Shown one piece after another: positions 26,170 to 39,800 of a stretch of 64,000 nt of DNA (positions are counted from its first letter, which is position 1; every line of letters begins with the position of its first letter). A model generated the notes under the pieces. It worked only from the letters and a program-made list of their open reading frames with translations, was not told where the DNA came from and did not search any database. This DNA comes from Hirudinaria manillensis (taxonomy: Eukaryota > Annelida > Clitellata > Hirudinida > Hirudinidae): assembly GCA_034509925.1 (NCBI GenBank), contig CM067534.1, positions 4,471,501-4,535,500 on the forward strand. Direction: 5' to 3'. A program made the position numbers and the translations under genes.

Positions 26170-27967
26170 ATGTTTGGGAAACTTCTAAGAATAGTCCAAG
26201 TTGGCAAATTATCCCGTTTGGGAGTCAAAGATGTTTCATTTTCGTTGAAAAGAACCTCTGCAACGCATGCGAAGTAAGTGCAACATCCGAGAATCGACCG
26301 ACATCCGAGGTTCATTAACTTCTAAAATCTATTTTTTCAGGTGGTACTATAGGACAAGCAAACCAGTTAAAGACATACCTCTCTTTCCTAAAGTAGCATC
26401 GGAAGCAGTGGGAACTCTTATGTGGTATTTCGTCTTGTGGCATGTCTATTATGACAGTGCAAAACTTGTGGTGAGTAGGAGATATTCAAAATATTGAGAA
26501 ACATATACATTTAATAATGTAAATAAAATAATAAGTTGCCCTAGGTTTGTCAGTCAAGCGTCTGATGAAGCTTCTCATTAAATTTTCTATTTTATTTATG
26601 CATAAAATGTCTGCAGAATGCTCATTGTTAATTCATCCACTCTGCTTTTGGTTCGAACACCCCCTCCTCTTCCCTGCAGAAATCTGCTTCACCAATTTTT
26701 TAATCATGTTTCTTTTAATTAGTTTACAAATGAGGCTCAAAAATAGTAATTGAAGTACAAAATGTCTAAATTTAAAAACAAATTGTAATTTTTTAAAAGA
26801 TCCACGTAATACAAAATAGTCTTTCGTTGTTCATGTACTCCATTGTTGTCATCAACAAGCTTCACTATTTCATGGGTTCCTCTTTTTAGTGAATTTGAAA
26901 TACTGAGCCTCACATTTTGGTCGATGTTTAACCTGCTTCTTTAAAATTCCACATCATTTTGCCATTACAAGAGATGAATCTTAGCAAGAATGGCCAGGCA
27001 AATATTTAGATACCATGTGCATTTCATGATTATATGCTAAGTAGGGGTACTACATGATGTGAGTCATAGACAGTCAAGTCTTGCTGCTATGCCACCCTTG
27101 GTATTATACCATTTTTGCTCAGTCTCAGAAAAATTCAATACAAAATAAATTTACTATGTATACAGATCTTAAACCTAGATCTAGTGTTTTCATCTTGTGG
27201 TTCCAAAAAGTATTTTATGCAAACTTTAAAATGAGAGAACTAATTTCAGTATCTTAAGCAGTCTTAATGTATATTTGTGAGCTTTGAGATATGGATTTTA
27301 GATTCTAAATATGGTTTGCACAAAAGCTGTTCTAACAAGTTGTGAGCAGAGGACAAAACCTAGGTTAAATGACATAATTTTTTCAATAAAAATGCAGGAA
27401 GCGTTTTCAAAAACCAAAATTGTGTTGAGCACTCTTGTTTGCAAAAGTATGATTTTTGCTTTATGTACTACTTGCAAATAATTTTCTGGAAGTCTCTTGC
27501 AAAAATACTACCTATTCAACCAACCTAGATCCCTAAATCACACATATCTTGCTCTTGGAGTTTAAACATCTATTACTGCTTGTCAATATTTTGTTTTTGT
27601 TATGAGACACAATATTCCTTTTGCAATCACTGTCTGTTATAAGCTATTCTCCATAAGCATTTACATTATGCTTATTCATTTTGAATGGTTAGCTTATTTG
27701 ATAATAAATTACAAACATAATGTTCTAAAAAGATCACTGAAGTCAGATATTTAAAAAGATTGCCTTATAATTTTACCCCTGCATAATCAAGTAATTATTA
27801 GTTTTGCATGTGAATTAAAAAAGTGTTGCTAACATAATAATAACTAAATGGGACCCTTTTGTTGTAATCTAATTTAAAGCTTCCTTCAATTTCAGGGTCA
27901 CTTCCCAGTACCTGACCCGACCCAATGGACAGACGAAGAGCTGGGAATTCCACCTGAGGATGAGTGA
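26170..27967 (+). CDS. NDUFB2: NADH dehydrogenase 1 beta subcomplex subunit 2, mitochondrial (3 exons)
   Basis: Exons 26170-26273, 26341-26470 and 27896-27967 join in phase to 306 nt (101 aa), close to the length of the mammalian subunit. It is an accessory subunit of respiratory complex I in the inner mitochondrial membrane. The first exon encodes a basic N-terminus (MFGKLLRIVQVGKLSRLG) suited to mitochondrial import. The middle holds one membrane helix (GTLMWYFVLWHVYYDS). The last exon encodes the family signature GHFPVPDPTQWTDEELGIPP with an acidic end. The second intron (1.4 kb) has no recognisable content. The stop lies 242 bp from the stop of the convergent zinc-finger gene. Confidence 0.95.
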
Positions 27968-28209
27968 CATCCCGAAAGATAAGAAGCTGATCTTCATGAT
28001 TCAGAAAAAAAGATGTTTTAATCCCTCTGGTGTGACTTTCTATCTTTAATCGAAAGAAAATACATTTATTGTCATTTACAAGTGTCCAAGCACATGACTG
28101 ACTTATTATGGATAAGAATTAATAGGTCTGGTAAAAATTACTAGGGCAGTCTGTTGAAATCATGATTAGTATTAAGTATACGTGTTTGTCACAAGCAGTA
28201 TTAAGATTC

Positions 28210-29202
28210 TCAGTTCCCCGTTATAACAGCTTTGGTGCGATTTAATTCCCCATCCTCAATGGGATTATCCTTGATTGTAAGAGGTTTTTGGTGGCTTTCT
28301 AGTTTTGTAGCATCTAGTTTTGTGATGGTATCTACTGCATTCCGAATGAGCTCTTTCAATTTTTCTCTGTTTTCATCTGAGTTGATGCTCAGTAGGCTCT
28401 CTGTCACAAAAGAGCCAAATTCTTTGGCCTCTTCATATTCATAGTCACTGTCCTTGCTATCATCTGCTGAGAGAATATCACAATCTGAGGACTTCTTCAG
28501 TTTGTTGGGAGGTGACTCATCTGCTCTCTCCAATTGATAAAACTCTTCCTAAAGTACAAACAATTGAAAGTGAGAAGATGTTAGGATAATTGCAAACCAA
28601 ATTAATAGTTGCTATGGGGGATTAGTGGTAGTTTGTTTTGTGGGTGAGTGGAGGTAGGGAACCGGCCCTCTGCGGTCTGATTGTTTTTTTGCCAGAGATG
28701 AGAAGAGGAGGCATAGTCACTCAGGTGTCCCACTCGTTATCCCCACAAGCAGGCCTGAATTTGGCCAAAGTACAAGCTGGACCTTATACAGGGTGATGGG
28801 GTGGCATTTGTAACTTTTAAAGTGAATATGTTCAATGGATGTCTTAAAATGTTATTATAAAGTGTGGCTAGTGCCCAAACACACTAAGTACATTTGGAAG
28901 CAATTTGCTTGAGATTTAACAGCTCCAGATTTACTATATTTTACTTAGAGTTTTAAGAAATCGGCTCTCACGATAAGATCGTTTTCGCAAATTCAATTCT
29001 GCAAGGGACATACCTGCGTAATATGATCGTTCGTTTTCGAATGGTTAATAAGAGTGGAGAGTTTGGGTTGCAAAATTCTGCAGCAAAGTGTACAAAACGC
29101 GTTTTCTGAACCATCTGCCATTTTCTCGAGCCACGTAAACTGTTTTTCCCATTTTACTTTATATTTCCTTTGAAACTCGTAGCTATTTTTCCACTTTGAC
29201 AT
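28210..29202 (-). CDS. Small BED-like zinc-finger protein (2 exons)
   Basis: Exons 29202-29014 and 28548-28210 join in phase 0 to 528 nt (175 aa). The first exon carries a single BED/TTF-type zinc finger: a lysine- and tryptophan-rich lead (KVKWEKQFTWLEKM), then CTLC and, after a short loop, HSKTNDH. The second exon is acidic and serine-rich with no domain I recognise. This type of finger is common in transposase-derived host proteins, but no transposase core is present. A nuclear DNA-binding role is inferred from the finger alone. Minus-strand AATAAA (TTTATT at 28065) places its 3' end within the short spacer shared with NDUFB2. Confidence 0.7.
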
Positions 29203-30189
29203 TGGTAGCGGTTGTCGTAAGGTAAACCGCGAAAAATCACAATTTGTTTACATTAAATAACACGGCAAACCTGGCTATAAGTTCTAAGCATTATTATTTT
29301 AAAATGTATAAAGCTTATTCGTTTTGTATTTTGTCGCTTTTTACTTTTTCTATTCTGCGGTCACATAATCCTTCTATATTCCCTGGATGCATTTGGTTGT
29401 TCGTGGCCATTTCTCGTACTTCCTAACAAGGAATGTATAAAATAAAAAATTACTTAATCGAATATTAGAATAATCATTTATTAAAAATAATGAACAAATT
29501 TCGTGCAATCAGTTCTTCCCAGATTTTAATATGGAAAGCGCGATTTTTTGAAGATGTTTGAGACCCGTCTAGTGCGACAGCCATTCTTTAAACAATGGGT
29601 TTTTGGCCCTGCTAGCCTAAGTTAGATGCAAACCACGAAGCGCCCCACAAAGCTTGGTCAACTTAATCACGCCCTCAGAAACTATCTCAGAGAAACTGAT
29701 CAAATACGTGCCACCTCAACAAAGTCCGGCTTCACTACTCACAACTGCTATTAGTTTACTAGTAGCGAGCTATCCGGTATGTCATCGAGCTAGTTTCCTG
29801 ACTAGGAAACGCTGAACCCAATGTAAAACTCATTTATTAAAGTTAATTAAAACATAACCACATTTGTTCCAGAGAACATGCAGATTAATCAACAAATATA
29901 CCACCATTCAAAGAAAATGCAAGATAAAAGTTTAACAAAAGTGTGGATGTCAAGGAATGGATGTAACTCATACCCATTGCAATAAGCAAGACCAATTTGA
30001 AGTTAATGTCAGAATCCTAATTGAACTAAAGTATTATTTCAGCAGGTAACATTCACAACACCACCCAAGAGATGTTTCAACTCAAAAAATAGGTGAGATG
30101 ACTTCATCTTATGACTCAAGCAGCATGAAATTGAAGTAGCTCCGTTAAGGCCGGTTACATGATAAATTTTTGGCACCGAGAAATGAATA
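29203..30189. other. Intergenic upstream of zinc-finger gene and downstream of ARFGEF3
   Basis: No gene seen. A minus-strand AATAAA (TTTATT at 29833-29838) about 350 nt past the ARFGEF3 stop is the likely polyadenylation signal. The part at 29560-29820 is less AT-rich than its surroundings and could be promoter or an old repeat; I could not identify it. Confidence 0.6.
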
Positions 30190-33100
30190 TTATTCGGTGG
30201 TATGAAGTGAGGAAAAGTTGTAAATACGTCCGATCCTGGAGATCCAGTGTGAAAGGGCCAGCCTGAGCTGAGCATCTGCTGAATGCTTGGTGAGATCCAC
30301 AACAAACTGATGGAAGATGGGCAAGAGTGCAACGTACTGTTTGTTGCTCAACTGGTCCAACAACTGCAGAATGTTGCAAAGTACTTCTGCTCGTGATCTT
30401 AGATGAGCCTCACTATCCTGAAGAGAACATTGATTCACCATTAACTCTTAGAACTTACTCGCAACTTAGATTGGATAAACCAGTTTGAAGTCCTCTTTGG
30501 ATTATTAATGTTTCCCACTTTTAGATTTTGAAAAGATTAATTCAAAGAAGGTTTAAGCATACTTTTAAATAGGAAGACTTCTGTTGTCTGCTAATTTCTT
30601 GATCAAGCTCACTCTTGGTGGCATTAGTCTTGAGTTTCAACTTATTCGAAGAAGCAGGCATGGATCGGCTTTGCTTCCTTTTGCGATATTCCCCGACAAA
30701 AGTTTTCAGCGTGTTATCCGAAGCCAGTTTGCAGATCTTATCGTCGACCTCCATTTTGAGTTGCTGATCCAAGGAAGACATGTCCACAAGTTCCATGCTT
30801 TTCAGGTCATCTGCAACATAAAGAAATACTTTTATTTTTAAACAATTCTGATAATAATCAATTAGTACAATATGTAATACCACCAACATGAAGATATTAA
30901 ATAAAAGCTGAGAATCAAATAATAAAATAATTCTTCAGCATAACATCATAACATAATAAGCAGAAGCAAACATTCTTAAGGAAGACTAATTTTTGAGTAT
31001 CTCCAATTTCTTATTGGAGCTAAATTCAAACGAATGAATGGCCAAGTGATGGAGATTTAAAGATTGCTACCATTAACCAAAATTCCTAATAATAATAATG
31101 ATAATGATGGTGATAATAATAATAATAATAATAGTGGAAAACTGGCAAAATGTTCTCTTAACTCTCATTTCTCCAGCTAAACAATTAAAATCATATTTGT
31201 CCTTACTCATGGCGCCTACCAAATTTAGAATTATAATTTAGATAATGACCAGTTCAGCCCCCCCCGCCAAAAAAAAACCATCAGTCAAAAAAAAAACCTT
31301 TGGAAGGTCCGTCGGATGAAGTTTCATCACAGAAGACGTCCTTAGAACCCTTCCTGACGAATCCATTCGCGGCCGTCGAGTCGTTACTTTCGCCGACTTC
31401 CAGCGACGACGATTTCCTCAATTTATCCGCGACGGCGTCTTTCAAACTCCACTCTCTCTTCAGGGTCGGAAGGTCGTCGTGTTGCACGGGGAGAAACACC
31501 AGCATCGATCGGGAGAGTCGATCGGATATGCTCGGGCCCTCCTAAATCGTACGAAGCGGTTGAATTTTTCTTATTATACGTGCGTTAGGTCGGTTTAACT
31601 CGCAAACCTTTTCGAGAAATAAGGTAACGTATTTTGAACTGATGTCGTCTAAAGCTTCTCTCAGCAATCCGGCGAAGAGTCCGATGAAATGGAAAACGTT
31701 CAGGTCCGAATGTTTGGCAATTTCCAGGGCCGAGGAAAGCGTCTTGGCGCTTGAAAAATGCAAGCCATTGTTTCTGGGATCTGAAAACGGGATCTTTAAA
31801 TCATTCTACATTATGTAGAAGATGTAATAGAAGGCTTACAAAAAAAAATAAATAACCAAACAACCTGCATTGCAACTTGATTCAACAAAACTATTTCCTT
31901 CTTTTTGAGACTCAAGTCCTTGTGGCAAAGATAAGATGGGACGTGACACAACTTCAATCAGGGCATGAACATACAACGTCATCCCAAGACCTGCATGTCT
32001 TCAAAGCAAGGAAAAGTTTAAAGGCTCAGCACAACAGCTGTGATTACTTGGCTTGTAGAGTAATTGAATGGTAATGTAATTGATTATGCAGTGATCAAGT
32101 CAAGTAAAAGAAGAAGGTACTTAAATAACTTAATGCAACTTAACTTAAGGAAAGCACAACCAGAGCAGAAATGTTTGAAACACTTACTCCAAACCATTCC
32201 TACATTTCCTACATTATTTAATCATAGTTCTTAAGAGACTACTGGACTTTGAAATTAGAATTGTTATTCAACCATACCTGTACAGATTGGCCGAAACATC
32301 CGATCCTAGGATTTTCTGGATCAGAAATTTGAGTCCAGGTTTCTGATCAAAGTCCTCAGCAGCTTTGAATGAAACTTTGAGGCATTCCAAGAGACTAATT
32401 GCTTGCTGACAGGTTATGACTTCCAGCATGCCTGTTGATTGCAAAGCATTATGAATAAGTGTAAATAAATATCAATAACTATTTTATTATATTATCTGTT
32501 CTGTTATTATTAATATTATTATATAAGTAAAGTGGTCAACCAGGCAAAGCAAGTTTGTGGAGAGATTTGGCTTTGTCTGGGAATTGTCTGATGGGTACTT
32601 GATGAAGAATCACTCTCTCAGAAGTCACCATGTTTGACGTTCCATTCAGCAACAAACTACCGAGGGTTTGAATGAGAAGCTGATGAGAAACCAGGCTGAT
32701 GACCAGGCTCCGGAAAGGAATTCTATAAATTCGAAAGGACGAGCTATAAAAATGTTATGTTGTGGAAGAGATGTTATGTAATGGCTCGCATATTACCAAC
32801 CTAATGAGAGGAACATCTCTCTTGAGAGAATCAGGAGAGTAAATGAGAAACACAAATGATTTGTCGTTTCCTTTCTCCAAAAGAACTTCACTGAAACTCT
32901 GATCTTGTTGGCAATCCAGCAGAAATACCTGGATTTTGTTTGTCATAAAAAGCAAACAATCATTGATGACATGTGGATCATAATATGTTAAAATACAAGT
33001 TCAATCTACTATTTGGAATACTTTTATGCTATTAATTATGAGTTGTGGATGAAATAACTAAAATGAAGCATCATTTTAAGAGTGATTTGGAAGTTGAACT

Positions 33101-33819
33101 ATAATGTAATACAATATAATACCCAATACAATAAAATACCTGATGACTCAGTTGCTGTAGTTTCTCAGAATCAGCAGGGGTCGAGTCTCTCCTCGTGGCG
33201 ACCTTGACCTGACCTTCGTCCCCGTAGAAACTGTCCGAGTTGTCGTGGTAGGGCACCATGAGACACCTCAGGTTGAAGAGGGTCACGTCAAAGCAGGCCG
33301 TCAATGATTCGACGACAACGTCCCACATCTTTTGGCTCAACAGGTGGCCGCAGTTCATCAGGCAATGTCTGTTGTAAAGTCCGATGGAGTTGTTAATTGA
33401 AAAGGATTATAAAATCATTCTGTCATCATCGTTATAGGCGTCGTCATAGTCGTCATCACCACCATCACCACTAGCACCTTCTTTATCATCATCTTCTTCT
33501 ACAACTATCTGTTGTCATTGTCATCAGCATCATCATCATCACCATCACCACCATCACCATACTCGTCATCATCGTCATCGTCATCATCATCATCATCATC
33601 ATCACCATCTAATGCGATTGTGTAGTCAACAGCTCATCAAAGTATACCTGATACAAGAACAGCCAAGTCTCGACAGGAATTCAACTGGTTGAGCAATGAA
33701 GTCAATGAGAACAGCCATTTGTTGGTGCAACATAAATTCAAGATTCTCAGACAGGCTGGCATCGTCTGTTTTTGATATTGAGACATGATTATTATTATTA
33801 TTTAAGATACAACAATTAA

Positions 33820-33861
<42 letters not shown>

Positions 33862-36800
33862 TATTATTAATTGTTCTGATGATTAAAGATTTTACTGACA
33901 TTTACTCAAGCCTCATTTTAATATTTGAAAGAATTTGATTAAGCAAGCAGATTAAAACTTTGAACAACATGTTTTGTATTTTAAAAAAATGTTTGCCACA
34001 TCACTGCAACATGACAAGTGATATATCAAAACATAAACTAAATACATCCAATCTGTACTCATTGGGACTACACTTTAATGGATATAACAAAATGATCATA
34101 TTAAAATTGACTCAATCTCAAATAATAATAAATTAATAACTTTTAATAACAATAACTCAATCTCATATCATATTAAAATCAATTCATTAACATAAAATAT
34201 TAAAATCAACTTATTATCATAAAATATTAAAATCAATTCATTATCATAAAATATTAAAATCAACTCATTATCATAAAATATCAAAATCAATTCATCCTCA
34301 CCGACAAATTGAACGACGAATCCGACGAGCAGATCGACCGAAAGTCCCGTGAAATGCTTGCAATTGGACGTCATTCGACTTCTGCTCCAAAAGTCAAACG
34401 TTCGACTTTTCCTCGTCCAAGACCTGAGTGTCGACAGGAGGACGTTGTTGAAGCAGTGGAATGCAAACTGAGGACCTTGAGGGGGGATGGGGGATTATTG
34501 GTGGTGGTGCTGATGACGATGATGGTTGTGGTGATGATGATGATAATAATAACTTTGCTGATGGTGGTACTACTTGTCCACACCAACCATTGGATATCAA
34601 ACAAAGAGAAAAGAAAAATAAATTTTGTGAAATATTTAACTTTTACCAATTAATTTATCCAACTGAATCATTTCATATCAATCACATGTCAAACACCAAA
34701 TGTAATGAACAGTGAAGCACCTGGATTGATGGCAGAGAGTCGAATGAGTTCAAACAGAGTTTCGAGAGTCTGCGGCTGGTAGTTCTTTGAGCATTCGAAC
34801 ACGGCATTCGTCAGACCTGTTGATCGCAATCGGACATTATAATTAATTATATATTATATAATTACATATTATATAATCATATATTATTAATTATAATTAT
34901 AACCATAATATTAGCTGCAAGTAAATAAATAAATGAAACTTCTGTTGAAATTGTTCCTTTAAATTTAAGACATCTATGATAAGATATAGTTCTTGTTTAA
35001 AATTAAAACAAAGTAGCATAGAATCAAATACATTAAATTTAATTAACATAAAATTGAATTACAACATAAATGGGTTAAAAACCTTCAATTAGGAGGTGAT
35101 AAACGTGCAGAATCCCTGACGAGTTGTCGATGCTCGCCAAAGGATCGCACGAAGCCAAAGAACCGACCTCTGGAATCTGGCACTTCACGAACCCGCTCGA
35201 CCTGGAAACATTCCCCTCGTCCGTCGATTCGTTCCTCGACTCGTCCTTCGACTCTTCCGTGACGTTCGGTCGTTCGACGAACGTTCCGTTGCGATCCTCG
35301 ACGTCGTCTTCTGACTTAAAATCTATTTCGTCTCTCGACCGAGTCAACGTGGCATCCTTATAAATCTTTTCGTTAGCATTGTGTTCGGCTCCTTCTGCTG
35401 AGTTCCCCTTCTCTCCTGAATCTGTGATAGCTTCGATTCCATTGGGAATTATGTTCTTAATTGTTGTCATGTTGCTGCTGTTGTTGTTGCTGTTGTTGTT
35501 GTTATTGTTGTTGTTGTCCTGTTGTCTGATATGATCATCTTCCATCCGTTTTTCAAAGACAACATTCTCTGAGACAGGATTGAAGGCTTGATTTACGATT
35601 AAAGGACAAACATCTCTGTCGGCAGTGCCTTCCAAATCGTGGAAGATTTTCACGAAAGAAGTCGAGTCCATGTCGACCGGAAGGAGGGGAAGCATTTGGA
35701 ATTCAAAGGAATGAATCCTGTGAGGAAAGAAAAATGGTGTCATCAGATAAAATGCTATTTATTTTTTTAAATTTTGACTTTCATTTAGAAAACAGCTTTT
35801 AACTTCCGACGCGCGGACCTCTGAGCTCCGGAAAAGACGGGGGGAGACGGAAGAAGCCACATGGAAGCGAGGCATTCGGCGCATCGCTTCAAGTACTCGA
35901 GTGCCGGCAGACACAAGTTGTTGTGGGAGCCTTCCGAAGACGGAAAGTCTTCTTCGAGTTCTTCTTCGGAATCAGAATCCTCTTTAAACTCCCCTGATTG
36001 AAAAGAAAAATGAATCAACACTCGCACGGGCAGAAAACGTAACAAATGCAACAATTAAGAATTTATTATTATTATTCCTTCATTATTACATTATTACATC
36101 TTCATCATTAACAGGACTACGAACTCACCACCACCACCACCACCATCATCATCAGATCTCACCATCTTGGCCAGAAAAATTAACAAACACAACAATTAAG
36201 AATTTATTATCATTCCTACATTATTATGTCTTCATTATTAGCAGGACTACAAACTCACCACCATCACCACCATCATCGTCATCAAGAATTCACAAACCCG
36301 GTCCTCTGACGTATCTGAGCAGGCAGAGGATGCAGTCGACTGCCGCGTTGGCGAAGACGAGGACGTTGTCCGTGCCGAGGAAGACGTCAAAAACGTCGAG
36401 AACCGCCTCGACATGCCTCCGTCTGTCCGCGTTCACCTCCTCCTCCTCCTTCAAAGTGCAATCTATCTTCACGGACCTCAGTGCGTTGAACAGGGGCTTC
36501 CAACCCGACTTCATGTTGCAAGGACACGCTTCGACCAGCTCGCAAATGGAGCAGACGATCTGAAACCAATCGCTCGTTAACGTTAATGCTCTGATTTATT
36601 ACGTTAACTTTGATTGATTTATTTAATCGAATTGATCTCATAAATCAATCAATAAATATCTGCAAAAAGGCATTCAACTCTTACACTTTGGACATTTAAA
36701 GTATTTTCAACAGTTATCAAGCCACAGCCCGAGTACTTAATCCCCATCGAGAAGTAATTAAACTTTCTTAAACTTAACTGAACTAATTTGAAAACTGAAA

Positions 36801-39800
36801 AAAAAAACAAACAAAAAAACAAAATTCAAAATCAAAAAATGTTTTAAAAGCGCTTCTCCCACCTGATCCTGAATGTCTCCGTCGCACAATTCCAAGCAGA
36901 GGAGGTTCTCAAAAGGTTTGCACAGGAATTCGTTGAAGTGATAAAATGGCAGCTCGTTGCGAGAACTCAGGAGGCTGGTGATGATTTCGTGGATGCAAGT
37001 CACGGCTTTCTTGGAGATCATCCTGTCGTTGTGACAGGCAGCCTTCATAGGGGATGGGAAAGTTGTTGTTTTTACTTTGTTCAAGGGGGAAGTGTTATGT
37101 ATTGGACATCATGTTTTAGAATCAAATTATTGTTATTAAAGATGATTTGATTGTTAAATATATTATTAAAGATAATTTGATTGTTAAATATATTATTAAA
37201 GATAATTTGATTGCAAATCACTGCTAAACAATGAAATCAAATCAGCTTAAAAACCATGCACTTAGAATTTTTACAACGGTCTCCAATGGACGTACAACAA
37301 AACAAAGCTGTCACCAACTTTAGTGAGGTGTTGAGAGATGATGCTCCATGCTTTCATGATGTGCAGAAGAGGCCTCTTACTGCTCAAGCACCTGTTCATG
37401 ATGTCAGAAAATCTGTACAAGTGGAGAGCGTTGGTCGGCAGACCGGAACGCGGCACGCGATCTTCGCCGCGCTCCATCGACGACAGCTGCGCCTCGCTGG
37501 ACTTGCACAATTCGCTCAGGAATTCGACCAATGCTTTCATGTTCAACTTGGTAGCAGCATCTTCGAATAGCCTGTTGAATCATTAAATTATTAAATCGAC
37601 CAGTTCGTGGAGCCGATTGCTTTGTAATATTTATAAATTGATTATTATTTTTTAAGAAAGGCACAACAAATACAACAAAATAAAAATGAAATTATCTCTT
37701 TTAAGTTTGTCATCAACCACCTTTGGACCAATTGACCAACTCAAAGCCATTCATGAGGATGATGGGCTAGCTTGCTACAAACACACACACAAATGCACCC
37801 AGGCACACAACACCACTTCGACAACAACTCGTAATAACAGACTTGTCAACTTCCTGGGAAAGTCCACAAAGAACTTTGGACGCCTGTTTGGAGCTGAGGA
37901 TGCCACCTCCTGCCACGTTGATGTCCCAACCAGATTCGAGTCTGCTCTGCTCGATGACTTCCTTGACGTTGATTTGCTGCGTCACGGGCTCGGACGAAGA
38001 CGCGACGGACGACAAGTAGTCCTCCATCGATCTTTGAATTCAGTTCAAATATTGATTTTTACAAAATATTGGTTTTCTCACAAAGTGAGATAGTGTGATT
38101 GGATCTGACCAAAATGTAATCTCTTGAATAAAATGATGCAATTAATAGCAAGTGAAAAAGTTTATATGATGATGACTTTGGGAAGTGATGACATGACACT
38201 ATGGTTTGAGAGAACATTTTATTTTTATTATTCTCATCATTATAATTATTATAATTATTGTTATTATTATGATATTACAAATTATTATGATAAAACAAAT
38301 TACATCATCGCTCATGTAAACATCGCCGTCCGGTTTAAATGCTTATAAACGTTTACAGCGGCTTTAAAGATAACTAATTTACTTAAAAACGATATTTAAG
38401 GTGTCGGTTTACTGTATTTTTCAAGTTTCGCTTACTTTTTTCGACTTTCGGACCCAGTATGCCTAAAGCAGATAAATCTTCTATCTCCGAAGAGTCGGTT
38501 AAGGAACTTCTAGCTGAGATTACAGACTCACTGTGCTCGCAGATGATGAAGATGAATGAGAGGATCATGATATCAGTTACAGAGAGACTGACTGAAAACT
38601 TTAACAAATCTGTCGAATTCATGACCACAACCTTCCAAAATATGATTGTCCAAATGACAAAATCGCTGACCGATAGCTTCCAAACTGCTCTGGCTCCAAT
38701 TACCCAAAGACTAGAGGTCTTAGAAAAAGAAACTGCAGCTAAAGAACATAAGGACAGCTCAGGTTCTTATAGCGAGGCTATCAAAATAGCCACGAAAACT
38801 CTCTTAGACTTTGACAAAGAGAAGGACGAGATGAAGCGCAGAGCTAACAACGTTATTGTCGCGGGTCTACCCTCCAAGCCAGGCACTAACGACGTGGACC
38901 TCTTTAGTGCCTTTTGTGAAAGTAACTTGACTGTAAAACCTCGAGTTTTGAGAACCAGACGCCTTGGACATGACACAAAAGATCCTAGTGCCAAGCTCTG
39001 TGTAACGCTTGGGGATGCTGATGCTGTGAGAGATCTAATCTCATCATCGAGAGTTCTCCGAGCTTCACCTACACCAGAAATCCGTCAAGTCTACCTCAAC
39101 CACGACCTGACCCGCCTGCAATCCGAACAAGCATACGCCAAAAGACTAACCAAACGTTCATCTGGCTTCCAGAAGAACATTCCCACGAAGCAGCCCTTTC
39201 CGTAATAGTTCACCGGCACTGCAATTAACAGCAAACAAGTGGATTTTAACTAATCTTAGAAGTTGCAACAATAAGTTCAATGAAGTCTTTATGTTTTTGA
39301 ACTCAGAAGAACCAGATATTTTTTGTTGCACTGAAACTTGGCTTAATCCTGATTTCCCCAGCTCATTATTCTGTCCACGTAGTTACCAGGTGTTTCGTTG
39401 GGATAGAAACTCAAAGGGTGGTGGTGTCATGCTAATCATTAGGGAATGTTTCTCATATCGAATGGTCAAGATCCCTAACGAGTATTCAAACACTGAAATT
39501 GTTTGTATAGACTTGTCTGCAAATAATTCCATCTATAGAATTATTGTCTACTATCGTCCTGGAGGTTTCGATTTAGAGGCTTCCAACTATGCCTGTGAAA
39601 GTATTAAATGCCTATATCACCTCTGCTCAACTAAGCACACCATCTGTCTTCTCGGTGACTTCAATCTTCCTGCCTTGGATTGGACCCACCTCACAGCACC
39701 CAACAATAACATCTACAGACTTTTCTTTGAATTCTTTAACAACTGTGGCCTCCATCAATTTGTAACAACTCCTACACGTCAAGTAAACATCCTGGATCTC

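Noticed and set aside
33425..37215. Spaced tandem repeats considered as a CRISPR-like array
   Set aside because: The units are adjacent without unique spacers, and the DNA is clearly eukaryotic.
38200..38310. Target-site duplication for the LINE
   Set aside because: I compared both flanks and found only AT-rich chance similarity; CR1-like elements often lack clear duplications.
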